NCBI GenBank assembly: GCA_963721725.1
Contig: CAVRLX010000029.1
Location: 1-62,105, forward strand
Length of the DNA stretch: 62,105 bases
DNA from: RI-153 sp963721725
GTDB lineage: Bacteria > Chloroflexota > Anaerolineae > Caldilineales > Caldilineaceae
Direction: 5' to 3'
Part shown: piece after piece, positions 52,716 to 61,975 of the stretch
Layout of the letters: every line of letters begins with the position of its first letter
How positions within the stretch are numbered: position 1 is the stretch's first letter
Translations under genes and position numbers: made by a program
Notes under the pieces: model-generated
Databases searched by the model: none
What the model was told of the DNA's origin: nothing
The model's input: only the letters and a program-made list of their open reading frames with translations

Positions 52716-54701
52716 TTATCCTTTGACAGCCCCTGCGGTCAACCCAGCCACCATGAAACGTTGACCAACCATATAGATAATGACGACGGGCACGGCCATG
52801 AGCAGCGAAGCCGCCATCAACTCGCCCCAGGGTAACACGTCGCCAATGATCATCTGGGCCAATCCCACCGATAACGTAAAGAGCCGCTCTTTGGAGAGGA
52901 AGACATAGGCAAAGAGAAATTCCTTCCAGGCGGCGGTGATGGAGAAGAGCGAGGCCGCCAACAACGCAGGCGCGGCCAGCGGCAGCACTACCTTGAACCA
53001 AGCCTGAAAGTGATTGCAGCCGTCGATTAGCGCGGCCTCTTCCAATTCACGCGGGATCGAAGCGTAATAGCCCATCATCAGCCAAAGGGCAAAAGGCAGA
53101 CCAAAGGTAGGATAGGCCACCATCAACCCTTCCAGCTTGTTGGTCAGGTGCAGAAAGCTAAAGATCTGATAGAGCGGGATGAACATAAGCACGGCGGGCA
53201 TGAGATAGGCTACCAGCACAAGGCTGGCAAAGGTGTTCGAGCCGCGCCAGCGCAGCCGGGTCAGTCCATACGCGCCCATAGAAGCCACAATCACCGACAC
53301 TACGGTGCTGATCACGGCGACAATGGCGGTGTTGCGATACCAGAGGCCAAACGAGCGACGCGGGCCAAGCAGCGCTTCAAATTGTTCCATCGACCAGGGG
53401 TCCGGCCAGAAGACCGAATGAAAACTGGTCCATTGTGTTGTGGTTTTGAAGGCGGTAATCACAATCCAATAGAAGGGGATTAGCTCAAAGGCCAGCAAGA
53501 GAATCAAGATAAAGGTGGAAATGCCGCCGCCGATCCAGCCAGAGACACGGTTGAGGCGTTTGACACGCACTGGATCATTGCCGGCAAAGGTGCGCCGAAT
53601 GCGCTGACCGACGGTTTCGACTAGAGTTTCGATGCTGCTGTTAAGCGCCCCGAGCACGGCTAAAAATCCGTTGAGCAGTGTGCGAAAAGGCCACGAGATA
53701 GCCGCACCTAGCTGCGCCCCAAATGATTCTTTCTCTTCGGCGGTGACTTCTTCGATGCGCCCTCCTGCCGACATGTATTTGCCCAGAAAGAAGATAATGA
53801 GTGCCAGAATCGGGGCCATGGTCATCGCAACCGCCACCCCCACGCCAAAGCGTAGCGAGCCAATCGCGTATTCCCATGAGAGGATGGAATAGAGCCGAGT
53901 GGCCCCGGCTGGTCCGCCATTGGTGAGCAAAAAGACCTCGGTGAAATTATTAAAGGTCCAAATCGTAGAGAGCAAACAGGCCACAATGATCACATAGCGC
54001 AGGCCGGGCAGTGTCACATGCAGGAAGAGCCGCCAAGCAGAGGCCCCGTCAATCCGCCCCGCTTCGTAGAGTTCAAGATCAATGGCGCTTAACCCGGCCA
54101 TCATCATCACGGCAAAGAACGGGATGCCCTGCCAGACGTTGACCATGATCACCGAGGGCATGGCTGTGGCGTAGGATCCTAGCCAGGGAAAGCCCCGCTC
54201 GATGATGCCGGTTTGCAACAGAAATTGGTTGACGCCGCCGTAAATCGGATCAAGCAGGTTGCGCCAAGTCAGCGCGATGACCACTGACGGGATAATCCAC
54301 GGCAACAAAATGGCCCCAGCCAGGATGTTGCTCCAGCGTTTGGCCCGTTGGATCATCATAGCCGCCAGCAAGCCAAGCCAGAATTTGAAAAAGACCGAGG
54401 AGAGTGTGTAAACAATGGTATTGGAGACAGCTTGCCGAAAGTTGCGATCTTGCCAGAGAATTTCGTAATTGCGCAGCCCAACAAATGGCCCAGTTTGCAG
54501 GCTCACAGTGTTGGTAAAGCTGAGCCAGACCGCACGCAGGAATGGGTAGGCAACCAGTCCACCCAGCAACAGGAGCGTGGGTAGCACAAAAACATAGGCG
54601 GCCACCCGATCGCGGCCAAGCACGCTTTGCAACGAGACGACCCAACTTTTGGATGGCTGTTTGCCCCGGATGCCTGGGCCGACATAGGTGGTCTGGCTCA
54701 T
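52716..54701 (-). CDS. Fused MalF-MalG-type sugar ABC permease
   Basis: A single 661-residue protein carries both membrane subunits that are normally separate. The first unit (about 1-320) has six helices and the EAA loop EAGRIDGASAWRLFLHVTLPGL. A hydrophilic linker with a shorter helix region (about 330-400) follows. The second unit (about 405-661) has six helices and EAALIDGCNHFQAWFKVVLPLAAPAL. The joint is real and in frame, with the second unit starting FILILLLAFELIPFYWIVITAFK. It carries ligand received from the solute-binding protein upstream. No ATPase is in the locus, as with systems served by shared MsmK/UgpC-like ATPases. The ATG at 54701 lacks a strong ribosome site. Confidence 0.9.
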   Translation of the reverse strand: MSQTTYVGPGIRGKQPSKSWVVSLQSVLGRDRVAAYVFVLPTLLLLGGLVAYPFLRAVWLSFTNTVSLQTGPFVGLRNYEILWQDRNFRQAVSNTIVYTLSSVFFKFWLGLLAAMMIQRAKRWSNILAGAILLPWIIPSVVIALTWRNLLDPIYGGVNQFLLQTGIIERGFPWLGSYATAMPSVIMVNVWQGIPFFAVMMMAGLSAIDLELYEAGRIDGASAWRLFLHVTLPGLRYVIIVACLLSTIWTFNNFTEVFLLTNGGPAGATRLYSILSWEYAIGSLRFGVGVAVAMTMAPILALIIFFLGKYMSAGGRIEEVTAEEKESFGAQLGAAISWPFRTLLNGFLAVLGALNSSIETLVETVGQRIRRTFAGNDPVRVKRLNRVSGWIGGGISTFILILLLAFELIPFYWIVITAFKTTTQWTSFHSVFWPDPWSMEQFEALLGPRRSFGLWYRNTAIVAVISTVVSVIVASMGAYGLTRLRWRGSNTFASLVLVAYLMPAVLMFIPLYQIFSFLHLTNKLEGLMVAYPTFGLPFALWLMMGYYASIPRELEEAALIDGCNHFQAWFKVVLPLAAPALLAASLFSITAAWKEFLFAYVFLSKERLFTLSVGLAQMIIGDVLPWGELMAASLLMAVPVVIIYMVGQRFMVAGLTAGAVKG

Positions 54702-54894
54702 GTTGAAATGCTCACTTTCTAGCAGACGTAGTAGATCAGCGGGATGAAGAGGGTGGGAGATTCTGAGCGTAGGTGGTTAAGCCGGAGGATCGCAATCGTC
54801 TAATTCCCCGATCTCAGATGTTTATTACAACAATTTTGACACAGGCCTAATCCTCTAGGGTTCTGACTATTTCATTTCCGACCTTATGAGGAGT

Positions 54895-54948
54895 CGAGTA
54901 TCCTCAGATGCGGGCCTTCTGCCAGCAAGCCGCATATGAAGATACTCG
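54895..54948 (-). repeat. Structured stem between binding-protein and permease genes
   Basis: CGAGTATCCTCAGATGCGG and the inverse complement region ending GATACTCG pair (54895-54948) with a few mismatches. An outer GACTATTT/AAATAGTC pair lies at about 54865-54974. A long hairpin at this spot, between a high-copy binding protein and a low-copy permease, is consistent with mRNA stabilisation or partial termination. Confidence 0.6.
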
Positions 54949-54979
54949 CCCCCCGTTAAGAAACTAAATAGTCGTTTCT

Positions 54980-56389
54980 CTAGCGTGAGCCGGGTGCGCC
55001 AAATTCCTGGAAGATGAGCACCGATTTATCAGCGGCATCTTTGACAGCCTCGGCGGCGGTCATCTGGCCGCTGATTACATTGGCGACCATGTCGGTCTGC
55101 AAGTTGGCCGATTCGACGGCGCCGATATGGGCGGTGGATGGACCAGGCCAAGCCAGACCCGTCCAGCCTGCCGGATCTTTGGCGGCGGCTTCTTGGGCGG
55201 CGGCCACAGGATCGCTCTGGATCACCTCCCAGGACCACATGCTCTCAAAGGCGGGGACGGCATAGGCCAGGGCGCTGGTATAGATGCCGTTCATCACGTC
55301 GTCGGTGTAGAAGCTGAGCATCAACTCTTTGGCTTTGGTGGGATTCTTCGCGCCCTGGATCAACAACTGTGGCATGGTGCCCAGTCCGTTAAACTCTTGC
55401 AGGGCAGGGCCACCTACCGGGGCATGATAGACTGTGCGCTCGGCGACGGGGTTGCCATCCACCACGGCTTTGGCATACACCGTGCCGCCGTTTTGCGTAT
55501 AGGCCAGCTTGCCTGCCAGATAGGCTTCGTTATTGGATGTATCCGTCCAACTGAGTACACCAGGCGGCAACATCCGCTCCCACTGGGGATTGGTGTAGGT
55601 GTCCACAATCCATTCCACGGCTTCCACTGCTTCCGGGGAATCAATGGTCACATATTGGCCGGTCTCGTCTACCCAGGTGGCCCCCCAGCCATGCAAAATG
55701 CGATGGACCAGATAGTTACCATCGCCAGAGCGGTTGACTGACATGCCCCAGCCCCACAGTTCGTTATCAGGGTCAGAGACTTCCATGGCCGCATCGCGTA
55801 GATCGCCATAGGTGCGAATGGTGGCAAGATCGATGCCGGCTGCGTCAAAGATATCTTTGAGCGCCCAGCCACCATCGCTGCGTACATGTAAGGGCAGCCC
55901 ATACCAGACACCGTCGATTGTGTTGTCCCGGCGCACGCGCTCGGTCGTTTCGCCATAGAGGGCAATGACCTCTTCCACCAAGTCGTCTACGGGTTGTACC
56001 GTGCCTAGCTGTTGGAGTTTGTAGACGCTGCGGTTGTCGATCCAAAGATCGGGGGGATCGCCCGCCTGCACCGCGGCGGCAATTTTCTGCTCGTCTGCGC
56101 CTGTGCCGCCAAAGCCTGCCGTGTAGGCAATATCCAACGTGAGATCGTTCTCTTCGGCAAACTGGGTGATGTGGGCACGGATATAATCATTGTATTCTGG
56201 GTGGAAATCCTGTTTTTGCAGCACCCAGAGAGTGCCCGGGTCTGCGGCGGGGGCAGCGGCACTCTCGCCGCCACCAGTGGCAGGGGCAGTGCCTGGGGCG
56301 GCTGGCACACAGGCGGCCAGCAAAGAGACCCCGGCCGCACCACCGGCCAATCGTAGAAATTCCCGTCTTGACACGCGTTTTTCGATCAC
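54980..56389 (-). CDS. Sugar ABC transporter solute-binding protein (Tat/lipoprotein)
   Basis: A 469-residue extracellular receptor of family 1. The GTG at 56387-56389 follows GGAGG by six bases. The signal has twin Arg (SRREFLRLAGG) and a lipobox LLAAC (C27), so it is probably exported by Tat and then lipidated. The mature part has TLWVLQKQDFHPEYN, DPPDLWIDN, DGVWYGLPLHVRSDGGWALKDIFDAAG and LSWTDTSNNEAYLAGKLAYTQNG. It feeds the fused permease immediately downstream. The sugar is unknown. A related but truncated protein is at the left end of the window (1-620). Confidence 0.92.
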   Translation of the reverse strand: MIEKRVSRREFLRLAGGAAGVSLLAACVPAAPGTAPATGGGESAAAPAADPGTLWVLQKQDFHPEYNDYIRAHITQFAEENDLTLDIAYTAGFGGTGADEQKIAAAVQAGDPPDLWIDNRSVYKLQQLGTVQPVDDLVEEVIALYGETTERVRRDNTIDGVWYGLPLHVRSDGGWALKDIFDAAGIDLATIRTYGDLRDAAMEVSDPDNELWGWGMSVNRSGDGNYLVHRILHGWGATWVDETGQYVTIDSPEAVEAVEWIVDTYTNPQWERMLPPGVLSWTDTSNNEAYLAGKLAYTQNGGTVYAKAVVDGNPVAERTVYHAPVGGPALQEFNGLGTMPQLLIQGAKNPTKAKELMLSFYTDDVMNGIYTSALAYAVPAFESMWSWEVIQSDPVAAAQEAAAKDPAGWTGLAWPGPSTAHIGAVESANLQTDMVANVISGQMTAAEAVKDAADKSVLIFQEFGAPGSR

Positions 56390-56743
56390 AAGCTTCCTCC
56401 TTGAATGGTAAATGGGACAGCAAACTATAGAAGCAGGGGTAGACAAGCTGAATAGAACACAGTGAAATCTGTGCCGATGCCGAATGCATCGAGAATAACA
56501 GGTGTATTTTTGCAATTAGAGAACGGGGTAGGGGAAGGTCGGGCTAATCTGGCGAAAGCATAGCAAAGAAAATCTAAAGCGTCAACCGTAAAAAATTTGT
56601 CTGGTGTCATTGAGAATGGGGGCGAATCGCCGAAACGTGCCGGGCGGGAAGTCCCCGGCACTTCTGTTGCCCCAGACTTGAATTACACCCGATACAGACG
56701 AGGTTTTTGGGAAATCCTGTAGAGGTATGGTCGAATCGGGATA
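56390..56743. other. Intergenic between acyl-CoA ligase and binding protein
   Basis: Holds the leader of the binding-protein gene. A stem-loop with GTGCCGGG (56637-56644) and CCCGGCAC (56654-56661) lies downstream of the ligase gene and could end its transcript on the minus strand. It has only a short T-stretch, so this is tentative. I could not place a promoter for the binding protein. Confidence 0.5.
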
Positions 56744-58258
56744 CTATTTTTGAATTAAATGTTTTTGGACCTTGCCCATGGCGTTACGCGGCAGTTCGTC
56801 TACATAGCGAAACTGGCGCGGCACTTTGAAGCCCGCTAATTGCGCCTTGCACCATTCCACCAGCGCGTCTTCATCGGGTCGCCGCTCACAGACAAGGCAG
56901 GCCAGCGGAACTTCGCCCCAATCGGGATGGGGCACGCCCACCACGGCCGCATCGCGGATACCGGGATAGGAGAGGAGCAATTCTTCAATCTCGCGCGGGT
57001 AGATGTTAAACCCGCCGCTGATGATTAACTCGTGGCGACGCCCCAACAGCGTAACGTAGCCAGTGGCGGGATCTTGCACGGCCAGATCGCCTGTGTGAAA
57101 CCAGCGAATACCCAAAGCATCGGTGCTAAAACTGGCCGCGGTCTTTTCGGGATCTTGCCAATAGCCATCAAAGACATTGCTGCCACGGACAAGCAATTCT
57201 CCTTCTGTGCCGGCGGAGACTTCCCGGTTTTGTTCATCTACAATCCGCCCAAAGACGCCAGGCAACGGCGTGCCCACGGTTCCGGCCAGCCGTGGACCGG
57301 CATAAGGGTTGCTAAAGTTCATGCCAGTTTCGGTCATGCCATAGCGCTCTAAAATGCGTTGCCCGGTCAGCGTTTCAAAGGCGATGTGGGTTTCGGCAGC
57401 CAGCGGGGCGCTGCCCGAACAGAAAAGGCGAATTTCGGCAAAACGGGGGCGCGGATCAAGCTTTTCGACAATATCCACCAGCCGAACGTAGAGCGTGGGC
57501 ACGCCAAAGAAGAGCGTGGCCCCGCCGTCGCTCAAAATATTAATGGTTTCGTCGACATCAAATTTGCGCCGCAGCCGAATGGTGGCCCCGGCAGCCAGCG
57601 CACAGTGCATCCCCACCACCAGGCCGTGGGTGTGAAAAAGCGGCAGCGGTAGCAAGATCACATCCTCGGGCTGCCACGCCCACGCTGCCAACAACCCAGT
57701 CACAGTTGCCAGCACGTTGTTATGGCTGAGCATGGCCCCTTTGCTGCGCCCTGTCGTGCCCGATGTGTACATAATCAAGGCTAGATCTTCACCGTGTACC
57801 AAGGGCATCGGCGGCAGCTCGCGTTGGGTTTCGCCCAGATCGATCTCTTCGACGCTGATAATTTGCTCAACGCCGCCCAGTTCATCGGCTGGCAATTCGG
57901 CCAAAATAGTACGCTGGCTGGCTTCCGTTATCAACAGGCGCGGGGTACAATCACTCAGAATATGGCGAATCTCCAGCCGACGATAGCGCAGGTTAATGGG
58001 AACCATCACGGCTCCCACCCGCAATGTTGCCAGATAAGCCATGACAAATTCGGGGCAGTTGCCCAGGTAAAACGCAACCCGATCGCCTTTTTGCACGCCG
58101 CGTTCAATGAGCGCAGCGGCCCAACGGTCGGCGCCGCGATAGAGTTGTGCATAGGTAAATTCTCGGCACAGACCATTAGCCTCGTCATCGACAAATTCAA
58201 CGGCCTGTTTGTGGGGCGACCGTTGGCGAGCAATGGCAAAAAGTGTCCATAGATCCAT
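56744..58258 (-). CDS. AMP-forming acyl-CoA ligase (malonyl/fatty-acyl type)
   Basis: A 504-residue ANL-superfamily enzyme that activates a carboxylic acid with ATP and joins it to CoA. The ATG at 58258 (MDLWTLFAIARQRSPHKQ) is chosen because the upstream extension carries no family text. The P-loop-like motif MYTSGTTGRSKGAM is at 163-176, then VLLPLPLFHTHGLVVGMH, LERYGMTETGMNF and GRRHELIISGGFNIYPREIEEL. The terminal catalytic Lys is in LPRNAMGKVQK. MatB-type malonyl-CoA synthetases share the LPRNAMGKVQK ending, but medium/long-chain acyl-CoA ligases cannot be excluded. It is located upstream of, and in the same direction as, the sugar transport genes. No clear ribosome site is seen. Confidence 0.88.
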   Translation of the reverse strand: MDLWTLFAIARQRSPHKQAVEFVDDEANGLCREFTYAQLYRGADRWAAALIERGVQKGDRVAFYLGNCPEFVMAYLATLRVGAVMVPINLRYRRLEIRHILSDCTPRLLITEASQRTILAELPADELGGVEQIISVEEIDLGETQRELPPMPLVHGEDLALIMYTSGTTGRSKGAMLSHNNVLATVTGLLAAWAWQPEDVILLPLPLFHTHGLVVGMHCALAAGATIRLRRKFDVDETINILSDGGATLFFGVPTLYVRLVDIVEKLDPRPRFAEIRLFCSGSAPLAAETHIAFETLTGQRILERYGMTETGMNFSNPYAGPRLAGTVGTPLPGVFGRIVDEQNREVSAGTEGELLVRGSNVFDGYWQDPEKTAASFSTDALGIRWFHTGDLAVQDPATGYVTLLGRRHELIISGGFNIYPREIEELLLSYPGIRDAAVVGVPHPDWGEVPLACLVCERRPDEDALVEWCKAQLAGFKVPRQFRYVDELPRNAMGKVQKHLIQK

Positions 58259-58395
58259 AGGAATACACCAATCTGTGGGATGATTTGGTAGAATGAGCCT
58301 CTGCTTATGGGCAAGCGAGAGCAGCGGTTGTCGCATGCGTCATTATAGAACGTGGCAAATATTTTGCAACCAAGCATCCAGATATCTGAGAAAAA

Positions 58396-60116
58396 ATGAC
58401 TGAAATTTCCCCTTTCCCCCCCAACTTCTATCAGCAACTGTTTGAAACCATGACTCAGGGAGCCATCTTTTTGGATGCCCAGGGCGGCGCAACAGCAGCG
58501 AATTCGGCGGCATCAACGATTCTGGGAGTCTCCCGTGCCGAATTGCTTGCCCACAATTATTTGCATATGAAAACCCGTTTTTATGATCAAACTGGTCAAC
58601 CGCTGGATCCAGAGAAGTCCCCAATTGCCCCAGCGTTACCAGGGTAACATGGCTGTGAAACCGCAAATCATGGGTTTCGATCTGCATGGTCGCTCCCGCT
58701 GGCTGCGTGTGACAGCATTCCCCATCTTGGATGAGTTGAGCGGAACGTTGATATCCGTCCATATCATTTTCGAGGATGTTACTCCATTGGTAGAGGCCGA
58801 AGAGTCGGTGCGGCGTTCCGAGTCGCGCTATCGCCTCCGCTATGAGCAGAGCCAAGCCGCCCTGGCCTATACCGACGCGCTGTATCGGGCCAGCCGCAAG
58901 TTAATTGGCACTCGCCACGTCTCTGACGTTCTGGCGATTTTTGGGCGAAAGTGTGGAAAGCGCGCTGGCGGCTGATGTGGTTTTAACTACTTTGTTGGAT
59001 GTGTCACAGCACACTCTGCGCCAATCCTGGCATGGCCTTGGCGACGATTCCTCGATACAGGCGCCGCTGCCCGATTTTGAACAGCTATGGGCGGGGTTGG
59101 TGGGCTGGGTTGTGCGTGCAGGCCAGCCTGTGCTGTCGTCGAAAGGCTGCCCAGATTGGCGTGAAAGCCCGTCCATGCGAATTCATCGTCACCACTTTTG
59201 GGGGGATAGCTCGGTGGCGATCGCGCCGATTCAACTTCACGACCGTACCATAGGTGCCGTGGCTGCCTTCAACCGCTCTAAATAGCGGTCCTTTAGCGAA
59301 GACGATCTTAACATGATGATGACCCTGGCCGGTCAGGCCGCCCTCGCCATTGAAAATGCGCGCTTACAGGCCGAAACGGAACAGCGCGTGCCATTCTGGC
59401 CCAACAGTCCGAAGAACTGGCCCGCTCCAATTCGGATCTGGAACAGTTCGCCTATGTGGTTTCGCATGATCTGCAAGAACCGTTGCGCATGGTCACCAGC
59501 TATATCGAGTGTTTAACCGACGCTATGCGGAACACGTGCCAGAAACAGGCCAGGAATTCTTGAGTTATGCGCTGGATGGCGTCGATCGCATGCGCCAGTT
59601 GATCCATGCCCTGCTCACGTATTCTCGTTTGGGGACGCGTGGAAAGATGGCTGTACTCGTGGAAAGTAACGGGGTCATAGAGCGTGTTCTGGCCGGTCTG
59701 AAACCCTTAATTGATGAATCCAAGGCCACTGTAACCGTTGAGCAATTACCCGGAGTGATGGTGGACGAGGCACAACTGGAGCAGTGTTGCAGAATCTAGT
59801 CAGTAATGCAATTAAATTTCACGAAGTTGGGCAGAAGCCCCAAGTCTACCTCGCCGCCCAAAAACAGGAGAATTTCTGGCGTTTTGCCGTGCGTGATAAT
59901 GGCATTGGCATTGAGCCAAAGCAGAATCAACGCATCTTCCAAGTCTTTCAACGCTTGCACACACGTGAGGAATATCCGGGCACCGGCATTGGTCTCGCCA
60001 TCTGTAAAAAGATTGTCGAGCGACATGGCGGGCAGATCTGGGTGGAATCGCAGCCGGGCGCAGGCGCAACGTTCTATTTTACGCTGCCTGTGCCCACCCC
60101 ATCAGCGCTAGTCTAA
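58396..60116 (+). pseudogene. PAS-GAF sensor histidine kinase, multiply frameshifted
   Basis: About 570 codons in several frames together encode one kinase. A PAS domain comes first (LFETMTQGAIFLDAQGGATAANSAA onward), with an overlapping-frame continuation (GFDLHGRSRWLRVTAFPILDELSGT). A GAF domain follows near 58900-59380 (GDDSSIQAPLPDFEQLWAGLVGWVVRAGQPVL). The phosphoacceptor region reads DLEQFAYVVSHDLQEPLRMVTSYIE, as in phytochrome-like kinases. The ATPase domain has LLQNLVSNAIKFH, DNGIGIEP and GTGIGLAICKKIVERHGG. Changes of frame occur near 58610, 58940, 59285, 59390, 59510 and 59785. It is followed by the convergent transglycosylase. Confidence 0.8.
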
Positions 60117-60777
60117 GCTATCCGCCGCTTGCACCCACCCCGGCGCGTGGTCGATGCCCATAAGGATATCAGCCACATATTGGCGTTGGGGTATGGGAAT
60201 GGCATACCAACTGCCGTTGCTGTCGAGCAGGGTTGCCACGCGCTCCGGCCCCCAATTTATAGGCGGCCAACGCCCAGCGCAGATTCGGCTGCCCCATTTC
60301 GGCCAAACTGGTCTGCAAATACGAAAGATAGGCCGCCCCCACCAAAATATTGCTATACGGATCAAACGGATTGTCCACCTCCACGAGTGTCGCCCATTCA
60401 TTCCATGTCGCCGGCAAAATCTGCATCAATCCATACTCGCCTGAGCCACCACACGCCAGCGGATTCAATCTGCTTTTCACGGTGGGCAGGCCCGCCAACA
60501 CCCGCCGATCCAGATTGTAACGATAGCTAATGTCTTTGAACATGGCTTCATACGTGGCCGCGTTGGCATTCACCAAAAGTTCCCCGCCTGTCGCACCTTC
60601 CAGCGCAACCCTGGCAATGGGCGTAGGCAGATCCGTCGTCGGCGTTAGCACGACGACCATCTCCTGAATGGTGGCCGAGGGATAGAGCCACCCCGCCACC
60701 CACGCCCCCACGCTCTCCCGGTAGAGCAGAAGCAGCACCAGCGCCATCACCATTATCAGCACAAGTAAATAGCCCAT
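60108..60777 (-). CDS. Lytic transglycosylase (SLT domain), one frameshift
   Basis: Cleaves peptidoglycan glycan strands. ATG 60777 (MGYLLVLIMVMALVLLLLYRES) lies two bases past the stop of the FHA gene. Residues 3-20 are a membrane anchor. The SLT domain runs from about residue 72 (FKDISYRYNLDRRVLAGLPTVKSRLN) with GSGEYGLMQILPATW, the family GLMQ motif, and DPYSNILVGAAYLSYL. The usual catalytic Glu-Ser is hard to see: VKSRLNPLA stands where E-S-x-F/W-NP is expected, with Lys-Ser instead of Glu-Ser. That may be a base error or a true loss. The frame shifts near 60250-60270, and the last 50 residues (WGPERVATLLDSNG...) continue to the stop. About 220 residues in total. Confidence 0.72.
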
Positions 60778-60779
60778 AT

Positions 60780-61852
60780 TCAGGGCCGGGTGGCCTTCGA
60801 ACAGAAAGGGTCGCCGACTGTGTAGCCCCGACGACGCCCGGCTCGCCCTGGATCGGCACAGCAATTTTGCAGTCGAATGCCCAAAAATCGGCGTTCGGTG
60901 GGCGTGATAATCACCTTGATCAGACTGGTGCTGTGGGGGGGAAGGTAGACCGTTTGAAGGGTCTCCGCGCGGCGTGGCTCTGTCGGTGGGGTGATCTGCA
61001 CCCCGGCGGCTTCAAAACGCACACGGGTTTCGCCGTGCATTTCCTTCCCCCAGCAGGCGATAGGCAATCGGCTCGCTGCTTGCATTGGTGAGCGGCAACA
61101 ACGCCACGCCGCTTGTGCGCAAGAACCCCAATCGAATAAATCCGGCATAACCGCTCCCCACGTCACGGCGCGCTGGCCCACAATCTGCACCTCCACCACC
61201 TCAGATTGTTGCCATCCGAGATATTGGGGCGAGACAATCCGCCATGCCAGGCGATGGATGGCTGCCGCTGTTTTCCGGCGGTGGTGAGATCACGCACAAT
61301 TTGGATCTGGGTCTGTTGACCGGGCTGCAATTGCACACTAGGCGGCGAAATGTGTACCCATGAGGCGGGTAGCCCACTGGCCTCAATCATGAAGCCTGCA
61401 TTTTGGCTGCCGCTGTTATGGATGGTTAATGTGTGGGCAACAGCTTGCCCCGGCGCAACCTGACAGCGCCCTGCAACGGCAGCAGATGTTGGCATTACTG
61501 GGGCGGGGGTGGCCGCAAGGATATGTGGCTTCGTCATCGGCAGCGAGGATGATAGGGCCTCCTCTATCCGTCCATTGTGGACCAGCACCAACTCATATTC
61601 ACCCACGCGGAAGGTCTGCCAGGGGCTGAGCGGCTCTGCTGATAGCCTCCACTTTCATCATCCAGCCAGAGCAGTTGATAGGGCTGCTGTCGGTGATCCA
61701 CGCGTGGAACAGCGGATGAGAATATTCCTGCCAACACGATGTCATTGTCAGGATGGTGGCCGATGTTGACGATCCCGGTGGCGGGGATCAAGATCATAGA
61801 AAATCACAGCCCCATCGGGGTGAACCACTTCAAGTTGATCAAACTGAGACAT
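60780..61852 (-). pseudogene. FHA / COG1470-like protein, multiply frameshifted
   Basis: About 350 codons in several frames. The ATG at 61850-61852 opens MSQFDQLEVVHPDGAVIFYDLDP, then in the next frame ATGIVNIGHHPDNDIVLAG, a match to the FHA-type phosphothreonine-binding fold. A second frame holds a COG1470-like unit (AHTLTIHNSGSQNAGFMIEASGLPASWVHISPPSVQLQPGQ), and a third has VRFEAAGVQITPPTEPRRAETLQTVYLPPHSTSLIKVIITP. FHA domains normally read Ser/Thr kinase signals. The gene precedes the transglycosylase by two bases, so the two may act together at the cell wall. Frame changes occur near 61785, 61630 and 61180. Confidence 0.6.
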
Positions 61853-61941
61853 GGGTGTTTACACCGAGCGTTATCAAAATCGGGAGACACACGTTGAAAT
61901 TATGGGGGCAAGCGGGGCAGCCTGTCAACCCGGGGGAAATC

Positions 61942-61970
61942 AAAAGTGCCTGGGGGATGCCCCAGGCACT
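61942..61970 (-). terminator. Terminator of the tmRNA gene
   Basis: On the minus strand AGTGCCTGGGG pairs with CCCCAGGCACT (arms 61960-61970 and 61945-61955) and is followed by T4. It lies directly after the tmRNA 3' end. Confidence 0.88.
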
Positions 61971-61975
61971 CTTAG

